Program-made: the position numbers and the translations under genes | NCBI GenBank assembly: GCA_002376725.1 | Contig: DFOM01000016.1 | Coordinates: 1-64,000, forward strand | From: Cloacimonetes bacterium UBA3541 | Lineage (GTDB): Bacteria; Cloacimonadota; Cloacimonadia; Cloacimonadales; Cloacimonadaceae | Reading direction: 5' to 3' | DNA length: 64,000 bases | Notes under the pieces: generated by a model | The model's database searches: none | Told to the model about the DNA's origin: nothing | The model's input: the letters and a program-made list of their open reading frames with translations, nothing else | Shown: positions 1 to 9,182 of the stretch, in pieces | Layout: every line of letters starts with the position of its first letter | How positions within the stretch are numbered: the stretch's first letter is position 1

Positions 1-64
1 CTACATTTTTTTCAATAGACCCATCTTTTAGATAGTTGTATAAAGGACGAGGTATTATTTTCAT
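1..64 (-). CDS. 5' end of an unidentified gene (partial)
   Basis: On the minus strand an ATG at 62-64 opens a frame that runs off the window edge for 21 codons, beginning MKIIPRPLYNYLK. No stop is met. A TTGACA hexamer lies at 95-100, 31 bases upstream, but no good Shine-Dalgarno is visible. Too little protein is present to name a family. Confidence 0.4.
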   Translation of the reverse strand, partial: MKIIPRPLYNYLKDGSIEKNV

Positions 65-179
65 TATCACTTTTTTTAAAATTAAGGCAGTTTTTGTCAA
101 TACCTAAGTCCTGATTTGTAGCTGTAAATATTTATTTTATATATTAAAGGTTATATCTTATTAAAGAGTTAGGATAGAA

Positions 180-1058
180 CTAATCTCTCCAACCAGAATC
201 TAAATTACCATAAAAGTATGTATAAGCAGTTCCACGCTCAAGGAGTTGTGAGGGTTGCACTTCTATTTGCATAGTTCCACCTCTAGATGAGAGTTGCTGT
301 ACTGCTAATATTTTTTTCTTCAATCGTTTTGACCAGTAAGGTGCAAGATAAGTTTGAGCTGAACCAGTGACGGGATCCTCATTAATACCTTCCCAGGGAG
401 CAAAATAGCGGCATACATAACCTTTTTCATTTGCAGCAGATACTGCAATACCAGAGAAAGGCAAATCCTTGATTGAAAGCAAAGTGGGGAAATCCGGTTT
501 TAGAGATTTAATCATTTCTGCAGTTTCATAGATGAGGATAAGATTATGACTTTCTGGAGCAAAGTAGCTTTCAGATGGCTTACTTTTTCCCAAAGCATTC
601 AGCACTTTTTCTTCTGGAGTAAAGGGGATAATTTCTTCAAGTGGTAATTTAAGCTCTATCAAATGGTTATATCTCCTAACCTCAATGATACCACTCTTAG
701 TTATAAAACTAAACTGATTTTTTTCCGGATAAATATCATTAAAGATTACTGATGCAGTTGCCAGAGTAGCGTGTCCACAAAGATCAATTTCTTGTTTAGG
801 GGAAAACCATCTGAGTTGTGCTAAATCAGGACTTCTCAAGCAGAAGAAAGCGGTTTCAGAGAGAGCAAACTCTTTTGCCAGTTTTTGCATTTTTTTATCT
901 GATGGGAAATCGGCCAGTGCGATTACTGCTGCTGGATTTCCTTCATAGAATCCTCTGGAAAAGGCATTAATGAACCAAAGAGGATCAATTTTATCGAGGT
1001 TCAGAGTATCATCAATGGTAATCTCTTCACTATTATTATTTATACTGCTATCATTCAT
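180..1058 (-). CDS. PhzF-family isomerase/epimerase-like protein
   Basis: This 292-residue protein fits the PhzF phenazine-biosynthesis-like family (diaminopimelate-epimerase fold), whose members are cytosolic isomerases of mostly unknown substrate. Family signatures seen are the N-terminal GNPAAV, ETAFF, the DLCGHATLATA motif, and the C-terminal DPVTGSAQ and SRGG elements. The N-terminus carries about 25 extra residues before the usual start of the fold, but no other methionine is available there. It is the last gene of the corA-to-phzF run, three bases after the nucleotidase stop. The substrate cannot be told from sequence; phenazine synthesis is not implied because no other phz genes are present. 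Confidence 0.85.
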   Translation of the reverse strand: MNDSSINNNSEEITIDDTLNLDKIDPLWFINAFSRGFYEGNPAAVIALADFPSDKKMQKLAKEFALSETAFFCLRSPDLAQLRWFSPKQEIDLCGHATLATASVIFNDIYPEKNQFSFITKSGIIEVRRYNHLIELKLPLEEIIPFTPEEKVLNALGKSKPSESYFAPESHNLILIYETAEMIKSLKPDFPTLLSIKDLPFSGIAVSAANEKGYVCRYFAPWEGINEDPVTGSAQTYLAPYWSKRLKKKILAVQQLSSRGGTMQIEVQPSQLLERGTAYTYFYGNLDSGWRD

Positions 1059-1061
1059 TTG

Positions 1062-2489
1062 TTAATCCCAACCTTCTTCTATATTAGGTGAATATTGTAT
1101 TTGAATCTGACGGATAACAGCTTCTAAAAATGGTTCACCGGTATCATATACATCAAAAGGTTTGAATCCGAGATATTTATCCCACTGTCCAGCAATGTAA
1201 TCGTGTGAGATTACCTGATAAATTCTATCTGGTTCAATTGAATCCAGATGAGTGTATTCACATATATCAAAGGGTTTTTCCTTAGAATGAAGTTCATTTA
1301 GTGAGAAGAAAGTTAATAAATCTTTACCATAGCATGAAAAAACAACCGCCGTGTTATTAAAAGGGAGCAATTCATTTAAATCACGAAGAGTTACAGGTCC
1401 GGCAGGAATTGCTTTTCTCAAACCTCCATTGTTGATGATAGCCATATCTGGATGATAAATTCTTTCATATTCAGTTTTTAGAGCATTTGCAATCCAGCGT
1501 GAAAGAGCAGTGGATTGATATTTATCAGGAATCCAATCTTCTGGAATATAACCAATTACAATGGACATCTCTTCTTCAATTTTCAGGGTTTTTTCCTGGA
1601 TATATTTTGCCAGAGGAGTATCAAAATCTTTTTTTGTTATTTCCAGTGGGATGAGCTGATTTTTAAGTGAGATTATTTTGTCTTCCTCAACCTCTAGCTC
1701 AGCTAATCCCAGATAGTTTAGATGAGAACCACTATAGAGCAGGTATTTACCATTTATAAAGTAGGGAGTTTCTGCTTTTATATGGTCGTGTCCTCCAATA
1801 ATGAGGTCAATTCTATTATCCAGATTAACAGCAAGAAGGCTATCTGCTTCAAAGCCTTGATGAGTTAGCACAATAATTAGATCCGTCTTTTGGTCAACTT
1901 CTTCCAGATATTTATTTATAGCGTCAACTGGAGGGAGTATAGTCACACTACTAACATTTTCGGCTTTAACTTTTTCAGGCAGTTTTTCTAATGTAACACC
2001 AAAAATGCCAATGGTTAGGTTATCTCTTTCCAAAATGGTATAGGGTATTCCAGAAACACTTTGACGCGTAGTTTTATCTATTAAATTAGTGCAAACAAAG
2101 GGAAATTTAGCTTTTTTTGCTAGGTCACGAGTGTTGGTATAGGGAAAGTCAAATTCATGATTTCCAAATACACTAGCATCAAGTGCAAGCTGATTAAAAA
2201 CCTCAATAACAGCTCCACCGTGAACTCCATCTTCCACTAGGGAAGAGAATATGGTTCCAGTTTGTTGATCTCCGGTATCTACATAAATATAGTTTTTGGT
2301 CTGGCTTCTTTTTTGATTCAATATTTCTTCCAGAACTAGATATCCACCCTTAAGAGTTCCTTTCTCTTTATCTATTTGAGATTCATATACACCATGAGTA
2401 TCTCCTGTGTAAAAGATTGAAAGTGGAGCAGCATAGATAAAAGTGATTGTAAGGAAAAGTATTAGAATAAAATGTCTTTTAAGCTTCAT
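1062..2489 (-). CDS. Secreted 5'-nucleotidase / UDP-sugar hydrolase-like metallophosphatase
   Basis: 475 residues with an N-terminal signal peptide (hydrophobic residues about 6-20, then APLSIFYTGDTHG). The two-domain 5'-nucleotidase layout is visible. The metallophosphatase half contains GDTHG, DTGDQQTG, FGNHEFD, LTHQGF and GGHDH metal-binding motifs. The C-terminal half contains NNGGLRK and LLPFNN typical of 5'-nucleotidase C domains. It probably dephosphorylates nucleotides or nucleotide sugars in the periplasm and so supplies nucleosides. Its start overlaps the end of kdsB by 11 bases, which suggests translational coupling. The C-terminus is slightly short for UshA (about 520-550 residues). 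Confidence 0.88.
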   Translation of the reverse strand: MKLKRHFILILFLTITFIYAAPLSIFYTGDTHGVYESQIDKEKGTLKGGYLVLEEILNQKRSQTKNYIYVDTGDQQTGTIFSSLVEDGVHGGAVIEVFNQLALDASVFGNHEFDFPYTNTRDLAKKAKFPFVCTNLIDKTTRQSVSGIPYTILERDNLTIGIFGVTLEKLPEKVKAENVSSVTILPPVDAINKYLEEVDQKTDLIIVLTHQGFEADSLLAVNLDNRIDLIIGGHDHIKAETPYFINGKYLLYSGSHLNYLGLAELEVEEDKIISLKNQLIPLEITKKDFDTPLAKYIQEKTLKIEEEMSIVIGYIPEDWIPDKYQSTALSRWIANALKTEYERIYHPDMAIINNGGLRKAIPAGPVTLRDLNELLPFNNTAVVFSCYGKDLLTFFSLNELHSKEKPFDICEYTHLDSIEPDRIYQVISHDYIAGQWDKYLGFKPFDVYDTGEPFLEAVIRQIQIQYSPNIEEGWD

Positions 2490-3216
2490 AATCCATCTCT
2501 TTTAATAAACTTTCTAGTATAAGTAAATCTTCTGGGGTATCTACTCCGATACCATTATATTCAGTAGTGACCATCCGGATAGGAATCCCGTGTTCCAGAG
2601 CTCGTAATTGTTCAAGTTTTTCCACCTGTTCCAGTTTTCCTGACGGTAGTTTTACTAATTGCATCAAGGTGTTACGGCGATAAGCATAAACACCGATATG
2701 TTGCCAGTAATCTTCAAAGTGGATGTTATCCCGATTGTATGGTATAACAGAACGAGAAAAATAGAGAGCATTGGAATCATTATCCACAACAACCTTAACC
2801 AAATTAGGGTTTGAAAGTAAGCTAAAATCTTTAATTGGAGTCATAAGAGAAGCTATCGGTAGGGAAGTATCTTTCATAACTTGAAGCAAGGGGGATAGAA
2901 CTTTTTGATTGATTAAAGGTTCATCACCTTGTACATTCATAATAATATCACAATCAAGGGATTCAGCTACTTCGGCAATACGGTCAGTTCCACTTTGATG
3001 TTCTTTTCTGGTTAAAACAGCTTGTCCTCCAAAATTATCAACTGCTTCTATAATTAGGATAGAATCAGTTGCCACAAGCACTTGATCAAATAGTTCAGCA
3101 TTATTTACTGCTTCCCAGACCCATTGGATAAGTGGTTTATTTAAAAGTTTTGCCAGTGCTTTTCCAGGGAAACGGGTACTTTCGTATCTAGCTGGAATTA
3201 TTGCCACTGCTTTCAT
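2479..3216 (-). CDS. kdsB: 3-deoxy-manno-octulosonate cytidylyltransferase (CMP-KDO synthetase)
   Basis: 245 residues, the normal KdsB length. It activates KDO with CTP to make CMP-KDO for the LPS inner core, so it is evidence for an outer membrane. Clear signatures are IIPARYESTRFPGKAL at the N-terminus, VATDS, GTDRIAEVA, NVQGDEP and the C-terminal GIGVDTPEDL. The stop of mnmG and the ATG of kdsB share an ATGA (3213-3216). The downstream nucleotidase overlaps its 3' end. Confidence 0.95.
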   Translation of the reverse strand: MKAVAIIPARYESTRFPGKALAKLLNKPLIQWVWEAVNNAELFDQVLVATDSILIIEAVDNFGGQAVLTRKEHQSGTDRIAEVAESLDCDIIMNVQGDEPLINQKVLSPLLQVMKDTSLPIASLMTPIKDFSLLSNPNLVKVVVDNDSNALYFSRSVIPYNRDNIHFEDYWQHIGVYAYRRNTLMQLVKLPSGKLEQVEKLEQLRALEHGIPIRMVTTEYNGIGVDTPEDLLILESLLKEMDYEA

Positions 3217-5060
3217 TCAGCTTTCCTTTCTAATTTTTGCTGTTTTCTTAACCAGAGCAAAAGAGCAGCAGTATCAGAATAGTTAACACCAGGTATACGC
3301 ATTGCTTGAGCAAGGTTATGGGGCTTAATTTTCATCAGTTTTTCTCGTGCTTCCCAGGCAAGTGCATTAATAGAATAATAATCTATATCTTCAGAAAGAG
3401 TTAGGTTTTCAGAGGCGCGAAAGCGTTGCATTTCTTCTTCTGCTCTATATAGATAGCCTTCATATTTCAATTCCAGTTCGCAGCGACGGAGTATATCTGG
3501 AGTAACTTCTGGGGAAGGTTGATATCCATAAAGTTTGAGTTTCTCAATAGTTATACCCGGTCTTTTTAATAGGACAGCAAACTTTTGTGGTTCTTTCAGG
3601 TCGGGATGATTGATAGTCTTCTCGGTTTTCAATCTTTCCATTTCGCGTTCTTTCAATTCCATTGTATGCTTAAACTTTTGCCAGCGAACATCTGAAACCA
3701 AACCTAATTTATAGCCAAGAGGCATCAATCTTTCATCACAGTTATCCTGACGAAGAAGAAGGCGGTATTCTGCTCGGGAGGTAAACATACGATAGGGCTC
3801 ATTTGTTCCACAGGTAATTAAGTCATCTATAAGTACACCAATATAAGCTTGAGTGCGACTGAGCACTATAGGTTCTTTTTCTTCCAGAGCCAGAGTAGCA
3901 TTAATTCCAGCCATAATTCCTTGAGCAGCTGCTTCTTCATAACCAGAAGTGCCATTAATTTGACCTGCTAACCACAAACCCTTAATCTTTCTACATTCCA
4001 GTGAGGTAAGAATTTCTTCAGGATTAACATAGTCATATTCAATAGCATAGGCATATCGCATTATTTGAGCATTTTCCAATCCTGGAATACTATGCACTAA
4101 CTTTTCCTGAATATCGGGAGGAAGTGAAGTAGACAAGCCATTTACATAACCTTCATAGGTATTGAGACCTTCAGGTTCAATAAAGATATGATGACTTTCA
4201 CGCTGGGGAAATTTTACTATTTTATCTTCTATGGAGGGACAATAACGAGGGCCTATACCTTTGATGATACCGCCATAGAGTGAGGATTTGTGCAGATTTT
4301 CTCGGATAATATTATGCGTTTCTGGGGTTGTATGCGTTATATAACAACTAACTTTGTTGGAAAGTTCTACCTCCCGATAGAGAGAAAAACCTATAGGTTC
4401 AGGGTCACCAGGTTGTTCTTCAAGAAAATTGTAATTTAGGGTTTGCATATCAATTCTAGGAGGTGTACCAGTCTTAAAACGACCAAGTTTCAATCCATAT
4501 TGCAGCAGACTGGAAGAAAGAGCTTCCGAAGCAGGTTCACCACTTCGTCCTCCTGGGAAAGAAATATTTCCCATATGGATTAGTCCATTAAGGAAAGTTC
4601 CAGTAGCCAAAATGACTTGAGGAGCATAATACTCTTTTCCTTGCAAGGTTCTAATACCCTGGATTCTGCCTTTTTTTACTATTAGTTCAGAAACACTTGA
4701 TTCTATCAAACTAAGATTTGCCTGCTCTTCCAAATGCTGACGCATTAATAGTGAATAGAGTAACCTATCATTTTGAGCACGAGGTGCCCAGACAGCTGGA
4801 CCTTTACTTCGGTTAAGCATTCGGAAATGAATGCCCGAAAGGTCTGCTACATAACCTAGTTCTCCACCCAGAGCATCTATTTCCTTAGCTAGATGTCCTT
4901 TAGCTGGACCTCCAATGGAAGGATTGCAACTCATTCTACCGATGGTTTCCAGTTTCAGGACAAAAAGGGCAGTTTTAGCACCTCTTCTGGCAGATGCAAG
5001 TGCTGCTTCAATTCCTGAATGACCTCCTCCAACTACAATTACATCAAATTTTCCAGACAT
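3213..5060 (-). CDS. mnmG: tRNA uridine 5-carboxymethylaminomethyl modification enzyme MnmG (GidA)
   Basis: FAD enzyme that, with MnmE, installs the cmnm5 group on wobble uridine 34 of tRNAs. The N-terminal FAD motif VVGGGHSGIEAA, the conserved CNPSIGGPAKGHL, GTFLNGL and GRFKTGTPPR blocks and the C-terminal MnmG helical domain are all present. The frame is open up to an ATG at 5085-5087. I chose the internal ATG at 5060 because MSGKFDVIVVGGG matches the usual family start and leaves no overlap with engB; this gives 615 residues. Its partner mnmE lies at 9998-11386 in a different operon of the window. Confidence 0.95.
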   Translation of the reverse strand: MSGKFDVIVVGGGHSGIEAALASARRGAKTALFVLKLETIGRMSCNPSIGGPAKGHLAKEIDALGGELGYVADLSGIHFRMLNRSKGPAVWAPRAQNDRLLYSLLMRQHLEEQANLSLIESSVSELIVKKGRIQGIRTLQGKEYYAPQVILATGTFLNGLIHMGNISFPGGRSGEPASEALSSSLLQYGLKLGRFKTGTPPRIDMQTLNYNFLEEQPGDPEPIGFSLYREVELSNKVSCYITHTTPETHNIIRENLHKSSLYGGIIKGIGPRYCPSIEDKIVKFPQRESHHIFIEPEGLNTYEGYVNGLSTSLPPDIQEKLVHSIPGLENAQIMRYAYAIEYDYVNPEEILTSLECRKIKGLWLAGQINGTSGYEEAAAQGIMAGINATLALEEKEPIVLSRTQAYIGVLIDDLITCGTNEPYRMFTSRAEYRLLLRQDNCDERLMPLGYKLGLVSDVRWQKFKHTMELKEREMERLKTEKTINHPDLKEPQKFAVLLKRPGITIEKLKLYGYQPSPEVTPDILRRCELELKYEGYLYRAEEEMQRFRASENLTLSEDIDYYSINALAWEAREKLMKIKPHNLAQAMRIPGVNYSDTAALLLWLRKQQKLERKAE

Positions 5061-5062
5061 AG

Positions 5063-5674
5063 TTATAGCAAATGTGCTCCTATCCATTTATAAAGAGGTT
5101 CCAATCCGGTCTTTTTCAACGCAGAAACAGGATAAATCTCTTCATCTTTCAGTCCAAGTCCCTTAGCTAGATGTTGCAAAGTACGATTAAGTTTAGTTTT
5201 GGGTATTTTATCTGCTTTCGTAGCAACTACACAATAGTCTATTTCTCTAAGTTTTAACATCTCTAAGAGTTGGATATCTTTAGAATCTGCCGCTAATCTT
5301 ATATCTACTAGAACAATTATTCCCTTTAACATTTCTCGCTGGTCAAAATAGTTATTTATCATTTTTCGCCACTTTTCCTGTTCTGCTAAGGGAACTTCTG
5401 CATAACCGTAACCGGGAAGGTCAGTTAACTGTAAATGACCTTCTTTTTGAGCTTCATCATCTTTCCAGCGGATAAGGAAAAAGTTTAAAACTCTGGTTTT
5501 ACCGGGACGAGAACTGGTTTTTGCCAGTTGATGATAGTCAGTTAATAGATTGATTAATGTAGATTTACCAACATTACTTCTTCCGGCAATGGCAAATTCA
5601 GGATAGGCACTAGCAGGATAATCTTTAGGTTCAACGGCACTTTTAACGAAATAGGATTGTACAAATCTAATCAT
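5063..5674 (-). CDS. engB: Ribosome-biogenesis GTP-binding protein EngB (YihA/YsxC)
   Basis: Small GTPase for ribosome large-subunit assembly. Walker A GRSNVGKST (about residue 32), the G2-region PGKTRVLNFF, the G3 motif DLPGYGYA and the NKxD-equivalent TKADK are visible, which is the standard EngB set. The ATG at 5674 gives 203 residues; a TTG 12 bases upstream is possible but less likely. There is no Shine-Dalgarno, and the ATG overlaps the end of queD by 8 bases, so coupled translation is likely. Its stop lies just before the chosen mnmG start. Confidence 0.93.
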   Translation of the reverse strand: MIRFVQSYFVKSAVEPKDYPASAYPEFAIAGRSNVGKSTLINLLTDYHQLAKTSSRPGKTRVLNFFLIRWKDDEAQKEGHLQLTDLPGYGYAEVPLAEQEKWRKMINNYFDQREMLKGIIVLVDIRLAADSKDIQLLEMLKLREIDYCVVATKADKIPKTKLNRTLQHLAKGLGLKDEEIYPVSALKKTGLEPLYKWIGAHLL

Positions 5675-6038
5675 TGCTATATACAACGCTAACTTTTTCG
5701 GATTCTTGCACTTCCACTTCTAATAGGGAAATAGCACTATCCTTAAATGATTCACTTAAGCTATCATATATGTATTTTGCTATATTCTCTGAAGTGGGAT
5801 TCGTATCCTTAAAGATGACCAGTTCATTTAAAAAAGTATGATCCAGTTCTTTTAATATTTCTGATAGCTTCACTTTTAATTCTTTAAAATCTATAGCCAT
5901 TCGGAGTGGGTCAAGTTTTCCCGTTTGGAAAGTAACTCTAACCTTCCAGTTATGTCCATGAACATTGCTGCAAGGACCTTCATAACCACGGAGTCGGTGG
6001 GCTGCACTGAAATAATCATAGACGCTTAATTTATACAT
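5667..6038 (-). CDS. queD: 6-pyruvoyl-tetrahydropterin synthase / 6-carboxy-tetrahydropterin synthase (QueD) family
   Basis: 123 residues, the usual QueD size. The Zn-binding histidines are visible in SAAHRLRGYEG and CSNVHGHNW, with the catalytic cysteine four residues before HGH. ELDHTFLN and PTSENIA are also family motifs. The likely role is 7-carboxy-7-deazaguanine (queuosine) biosynthesis, but other queuosine genes are not in the window, so a pterin-synthase role cannot be excluded. It sits 13 bases after corA and overlaps engB, which together with mnmG makes a tRNA/ribosome-flavoured run. Confidence 0.88.
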   Translation of the reverse strand: MYKLSVYDYFSAAHRLRGYEGPCSNVHGHNWKVRVTFQTGKLDPLRMAIDFKELKVKLSEILKELDHTFLNELVIFKDTNPTSENIAKYIYDSLSESFKDSAISLLEVEVQESEKVSVVYSND

Positions 6039-6051
6039 TGGTTGTCTCCTA

Positions 6052-6984
6052 TTAAAACAAATTTTTATGAATAAAGTAGAGCACTACAAGGATAGCAGCA
6101 ACTGCTGAAATACCCATCAAGATAAGAAAGGCATATTTATTATGCTGCAAGGGTAGGGCTACATTCATACCCCAAATACTTGCTACCAGAGTCGGTAGCA
6201 TTAAAATTATACTTACCGAAGTTAAAAATTTCATTCGCATATTTAAATTATTAGAGATAATTGAGGCAAAGGCATCCATTATATTGCTTAAAATGCTGGA
6301 ATGAACATTGGTCATCTCTATAGCTTGACGATTTTCTATAATTACATCTTCAACCATATCTTCTGCATCAGGGTCCTGATTTAACCAGCGAGAGCGTTGC
6401 ATCCTTTCCAGAATTATCTCATTTGATTGTAGAGAAGTAGAGAAATAAACCAGACTTTTCTCCAACCTTAATAGACGGATAATCTCTTTATTTCGCATAC
6501 TCTGATATAATTCAATTTCTATATTATTGGAACGACGAATGATTTCTTTAAGAAACTTCAAATAATAGGTGGAAGTTCTAAATGCTATTTGTAATAGGAA
6601 ACTCTGTTGAGTAATATTAAAAGGTTTATGTTTACCCTCAAGGTATTGAGTGAGCACTTCGGTTTTAAAGAAAGAAACGGTTATGAGCTTATCCTGTACC
6701 GCAATTATTCCTAAGGGAGCAGTAGCAAAAGGGATTGTGGATGACTTGTGACGATAATATAAAGGAACACGAAGAATGATAAGAACTGCTCCTTCATCAT
6801 ATTCCATACGGCTATTCTCATCAGCATCCTGGAGGTCGGTGATATAGTCTTCTTCCAGATTGAAGCGTTCAATCAATTGCTTGATTTCTTCAGTACCAGG
6901 ATTATCCATATGAATCCAGAAAGCTTCATTCAATGCCATTGCAGGCACAAAACGCTGCTCTTGAACCTTAAAATATTGAACCAT
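6052..6984 (-). CDS. corA: CorA-family divalent cation (Mg2+/Co2+) channel
   Basis: 310 residues with a large N-terminal cytosolic domain and two C-terminal membrane helices (about residues 250-272 and 284-306). The signature GMN selectivity motif is present as SIWGMN at the end of the first helix. The short loop after GMN and the final basic HKNLF tail match CorA. A strong Shine-Dalgarno (AGGAGG, complement of cctcct at 6987-6992) precedes the ATG. As the first gene of the run leading to phzF, its leader (6985 upwards) probably carries that operon's promoter. Confidence 0.93.
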   Translation of the reverse strand: MVQYFKVQEQRFVPAMALNEAFWIHMDNPGTEEIKQLIERFNLEEDYITDLQDADENSRMEYDEGAVLIILRVPLYYRHKSSTIPFATAPLGIIAVQDKLITVSFFKTEVLTQYLEGKHKPFNITQQSFLLQIAFRTSTYYLKFLKEIIRRSNNIEIELYQSMRNKEIIRLLRLEKSLVYFSTSLQSNEIILERMQRSRWLNQDPDAEDMVEDVIIENRQAIEMTNVHSSILSNIMDAFASIISNNLNMRMKFLTSVSIILMLPTLVASIWGMNVALPLQHNKYAFLILMGISAVAAILVVLYFIHKNLF

Positions 6985-7536
6985 AGTAACCTCCTTTCTA
7001 ATTTTTTTCTAATTTACCATTCTTTTAAATAGCTATAATATGGCAATATAAAATTTAAAGCTCCATATCTATCAGAAAGATAGATATTTTTTGGCAAGCC
7101 CTTAAATAATTTTTTTTGGGATTTCAGGTGGATTCAACTTAAGAAGTAATAATTAATTTTCATACAAGTCTTAAAGTTATTATAAATAAAAATTCAAAAA
7201 CAGTGATAGCTATTTGTATTATCTAATAAACTTTTATAAAATCCAGTTTAATGAGACTCATTTTGGATAAATATTCTTTTTAAAGTATAACGCACAATTA
7301 TAAATGAAATTTTAGCGTTTGAAAACTTGCTGAGTAAGTTTTTTTATTCTGTATTTATTTACAGATAAAGATATTCTGTTTTTTCAGAGAGCAAAAAAAG
7401 GATTTAACTTTTAGTGCAAAAGATGAGAAAGTAATAGCTCAGGGCACATAAATTGATGCCCTGAGTATTACTTTTACTAATCCATCTTTAGATAGGTGAA
7501 CAGATAAGCTGAAATTTATCTATTTATAGATATGGT
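6985..7536. other. AT-rich intergenic region between corA and pruA
   Basis: No convincing coding frame or tRNA is visible. It holds the pruA terminator hairpin (7428-7475, listed separately) and presumably the promoter of corA. A perfect 9-bp inverted repeat with a 5-base loop lies at 7065-7073/7079-7087, followed on the plus strand by T-rich 7087-7092. A second short one is at 7323-7328/7336-7341, also with a plus-strand T-run. Both look like plus-strand terminators although no plus-strand gene precedes them; they may instead lie in the corA leader. Confidence 0.5.
7428..7475 (-). terminator. Strong hairpin terminator downstream of pruA
   Basis: An inverted repeat pairs 7428-7446 with 7457-7475 around a 10-base loop (7447-7456). 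It forms about 18 base pairs with one bulged G, and the GC-rich core is CTCAGGGCA/TGCCCTGAG. It begins 61 bases beyond the pruA stop. The minus-strand side runs into a moderately T-rich stretch, so it is probably the pruA terminator. Confidence 0.7.
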
Positions 7537-9156
7537 TCAATCCATAAAGGGATAGCGATAGTTCTCAGCAGGAACAAATGTTTCTTTAATGGAGCGTGCA
7601 GAAATCCATCGCTGAAGGTTCAAAGCAGAGCCAGCTTTATCATTAGTTCCAGAAGCTCTGCCACCTCCGAATGGTTGTTGTCCTACAACGGCACCGGTAG
7701 GTTTGTCATTAATATAGAAATTGCCAGCAGAATGGCGGAGCATTTCATAAGCAAGGAAAATAGCCTGGCGGTCTTGTGCAAAAATGGAACCTGTGAGACC
7801 GTAACAAGAAGTGGAATCGCATATTTTTAAAGTTTCTTCAAATTTAGAGGAGGGGTAAACATAAATCGTGAGCACCGGTCCGAATATTTCTTCTTGCATA
7901 GTAGTAAAATGGGGGTTGGTGGTCTTGATCAGGGTAGGTTCAATAAAGTATCCCACGGAATCATCATAACTTCCCCCATAAATGATTTCTGCCTCAGAAG
8001 AAGATTGCGCTGATTCTATATAAGATTTAATTCGGTCAAAGCTATTCTTATCAATCACAGCATTTACGAAATGAGAAAAGTCACGAACATCTCCTACAGT
8101 TACAGTAGAAAGTATCTCTTTCATTTCTTTTAGCCATTCAGGATATAGGTTATCCGGGATATAAACTCTGGAGGCGGCACTACATTTTTGACCCTGATAT
8201 TCAAAGGCGCCTCTAACACAGGCTACAGCCAAAGCTTTAATATCAGCAGAACTATGTGCAAAAATAAAATTTTTGCCACCAGTTTCGCCAACTATACGAG
8301 GATAGGACTTGTATATGTGTATATTTTCGCCCACACATTGCCAGATATGATTGAAGACTTTGGTGCTTCCAGTAAAATGAATCCCGGCTAAATGTGGAGA
8401 ATTGGTTATTATATCACCGATTTCTTCACCAGAACCAGGAATAAAATTGATGACACCATCAGGAAGTCCAGATTCCTGGAGTATTTTCATTATCATATAA
8501 CCGCTGTATACTGCGGTAGAAGCAGGTTTCCATACTACGGTATTACCCATCAGAGCTGGTGAAGAAGGAAGATTTCCCGATATAGAAGTAAAATTGAATG
8601 GAGTGATAGCAAAGACAAATCCTTCTAAAGAACGATATTCGGTAAAATTCCACTCTCCTTTAGGTGAGACCAGAGGTTGTTGCTCATATATCTTTTGAGC
8701 ATAATAGGTGTTGTACCGCCAGAAATCTATCAGTTCGCAGGCTGAATCTATTTCTGCTTGATGGATATTTTTACTTTGACCCAGCATTGTAGCTGCATTG
8801 AGTAGAAAGCGATACTTTGTAGATAATAATTCTGCAGCTTTTAGAAAGATGGCGGAACGGTGATAAAATGGCATATTTTCCCATTCTTTATGGGCAGCAA
8901 GAGCTGATTGAATGGCTAAATCTATCTCTTTTTGACCAGCTTTATGATAGATAGCCAACTTGTTCTGGTGATTATGAGGTTCAATGCAATAAGCAGTAGA
9001 ACCGGTAAAAACCTCTTTGCCATTGATGATAGACGGAATTTCTATAATTTCCTTAGATAAATCCGCTATTGCTCTGACTAAATTATCCCGTTCAGAAGAA
9101 CCAGGTGCATAGGATAATACACTTTCGTTTTTGGGGACGGGGACGGAAAAGAACAT
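7537..9156 (-). CDS. pruA: L-glutamate gamma-semialdehyde (1-pyrroline-5-carboxylate) dehydrogenase
   Basis: NAD(P)-dependent aldehyde dehydrogenase oxidising glutamate semialdehyde/P5C to glutamate, the second step of proline or ornithine breakdown. ALDH motifs are clear: GNTVVWKPAS, FTGSTKVF, catalytic Glu in GETGGKNF, catalytic Cys in YQGQKCSA, and EEIFGPVLT. The 539-residue length fits the stand-alone P5C dehydrogenase class rather than fused PutA. The frame extends to 9207, but I chose the ATG at 9156 because AGGAG (complement at 9167-9171) precedes it at good spacing and VPVPKNE follows. It appears monocistronic, with a terminator downstream and a structured leader upstream. Confidence 0.92.
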   Translation of the reverse strand: MFFSVPVPKNESVLSYAPGSSERDNLVRAIADLSKEIIEIPSIINGKEVFTGSTAYCIEPHNHQNKLAIYHKAGQKEIDLAIQSALAAHKEWENMPFYHRSAIFLKAAELLSTKYRFLLNAATMLGQSKNIHQAEIDSACELIDFWRYNTYYAQKIYEQQPLVSPKGEWNFTEYRSLEGFVFAITPFNFTSISGNLPSSPALMGNTVVWKPASTAVYSGYMIMKILQESGLPDGVINFIPGSGEEIGDIITNSPHLAGIHFTGSTKVFNHIWQCVGENIHIYKSYPRIVGETGGKNFIFAHSSADIKALAVACVRGAFEYQGQKCSAASRVYIPDNLYPEWLKEMKEILSTVTVGDVRDFSHFVNAVIDKNSFDRIKSYIESAQSSSEAEIIYGGSYDDSVGYFIEPTLIKTTNPHFTTMQEEIFGPVLTIYVYPSSKFEETLKICDSTSCYGLTGSIFAQDRQAIFLAYEMLRHSAGNFYINDKPTGAVVGQQPFGGGRASGTNDKAGSALNLQRWISARSIKETFVPAENYRYPFMD

Positions 9157-9182
9157 CTTTTTTAATCTCCTATTTTTATTTA

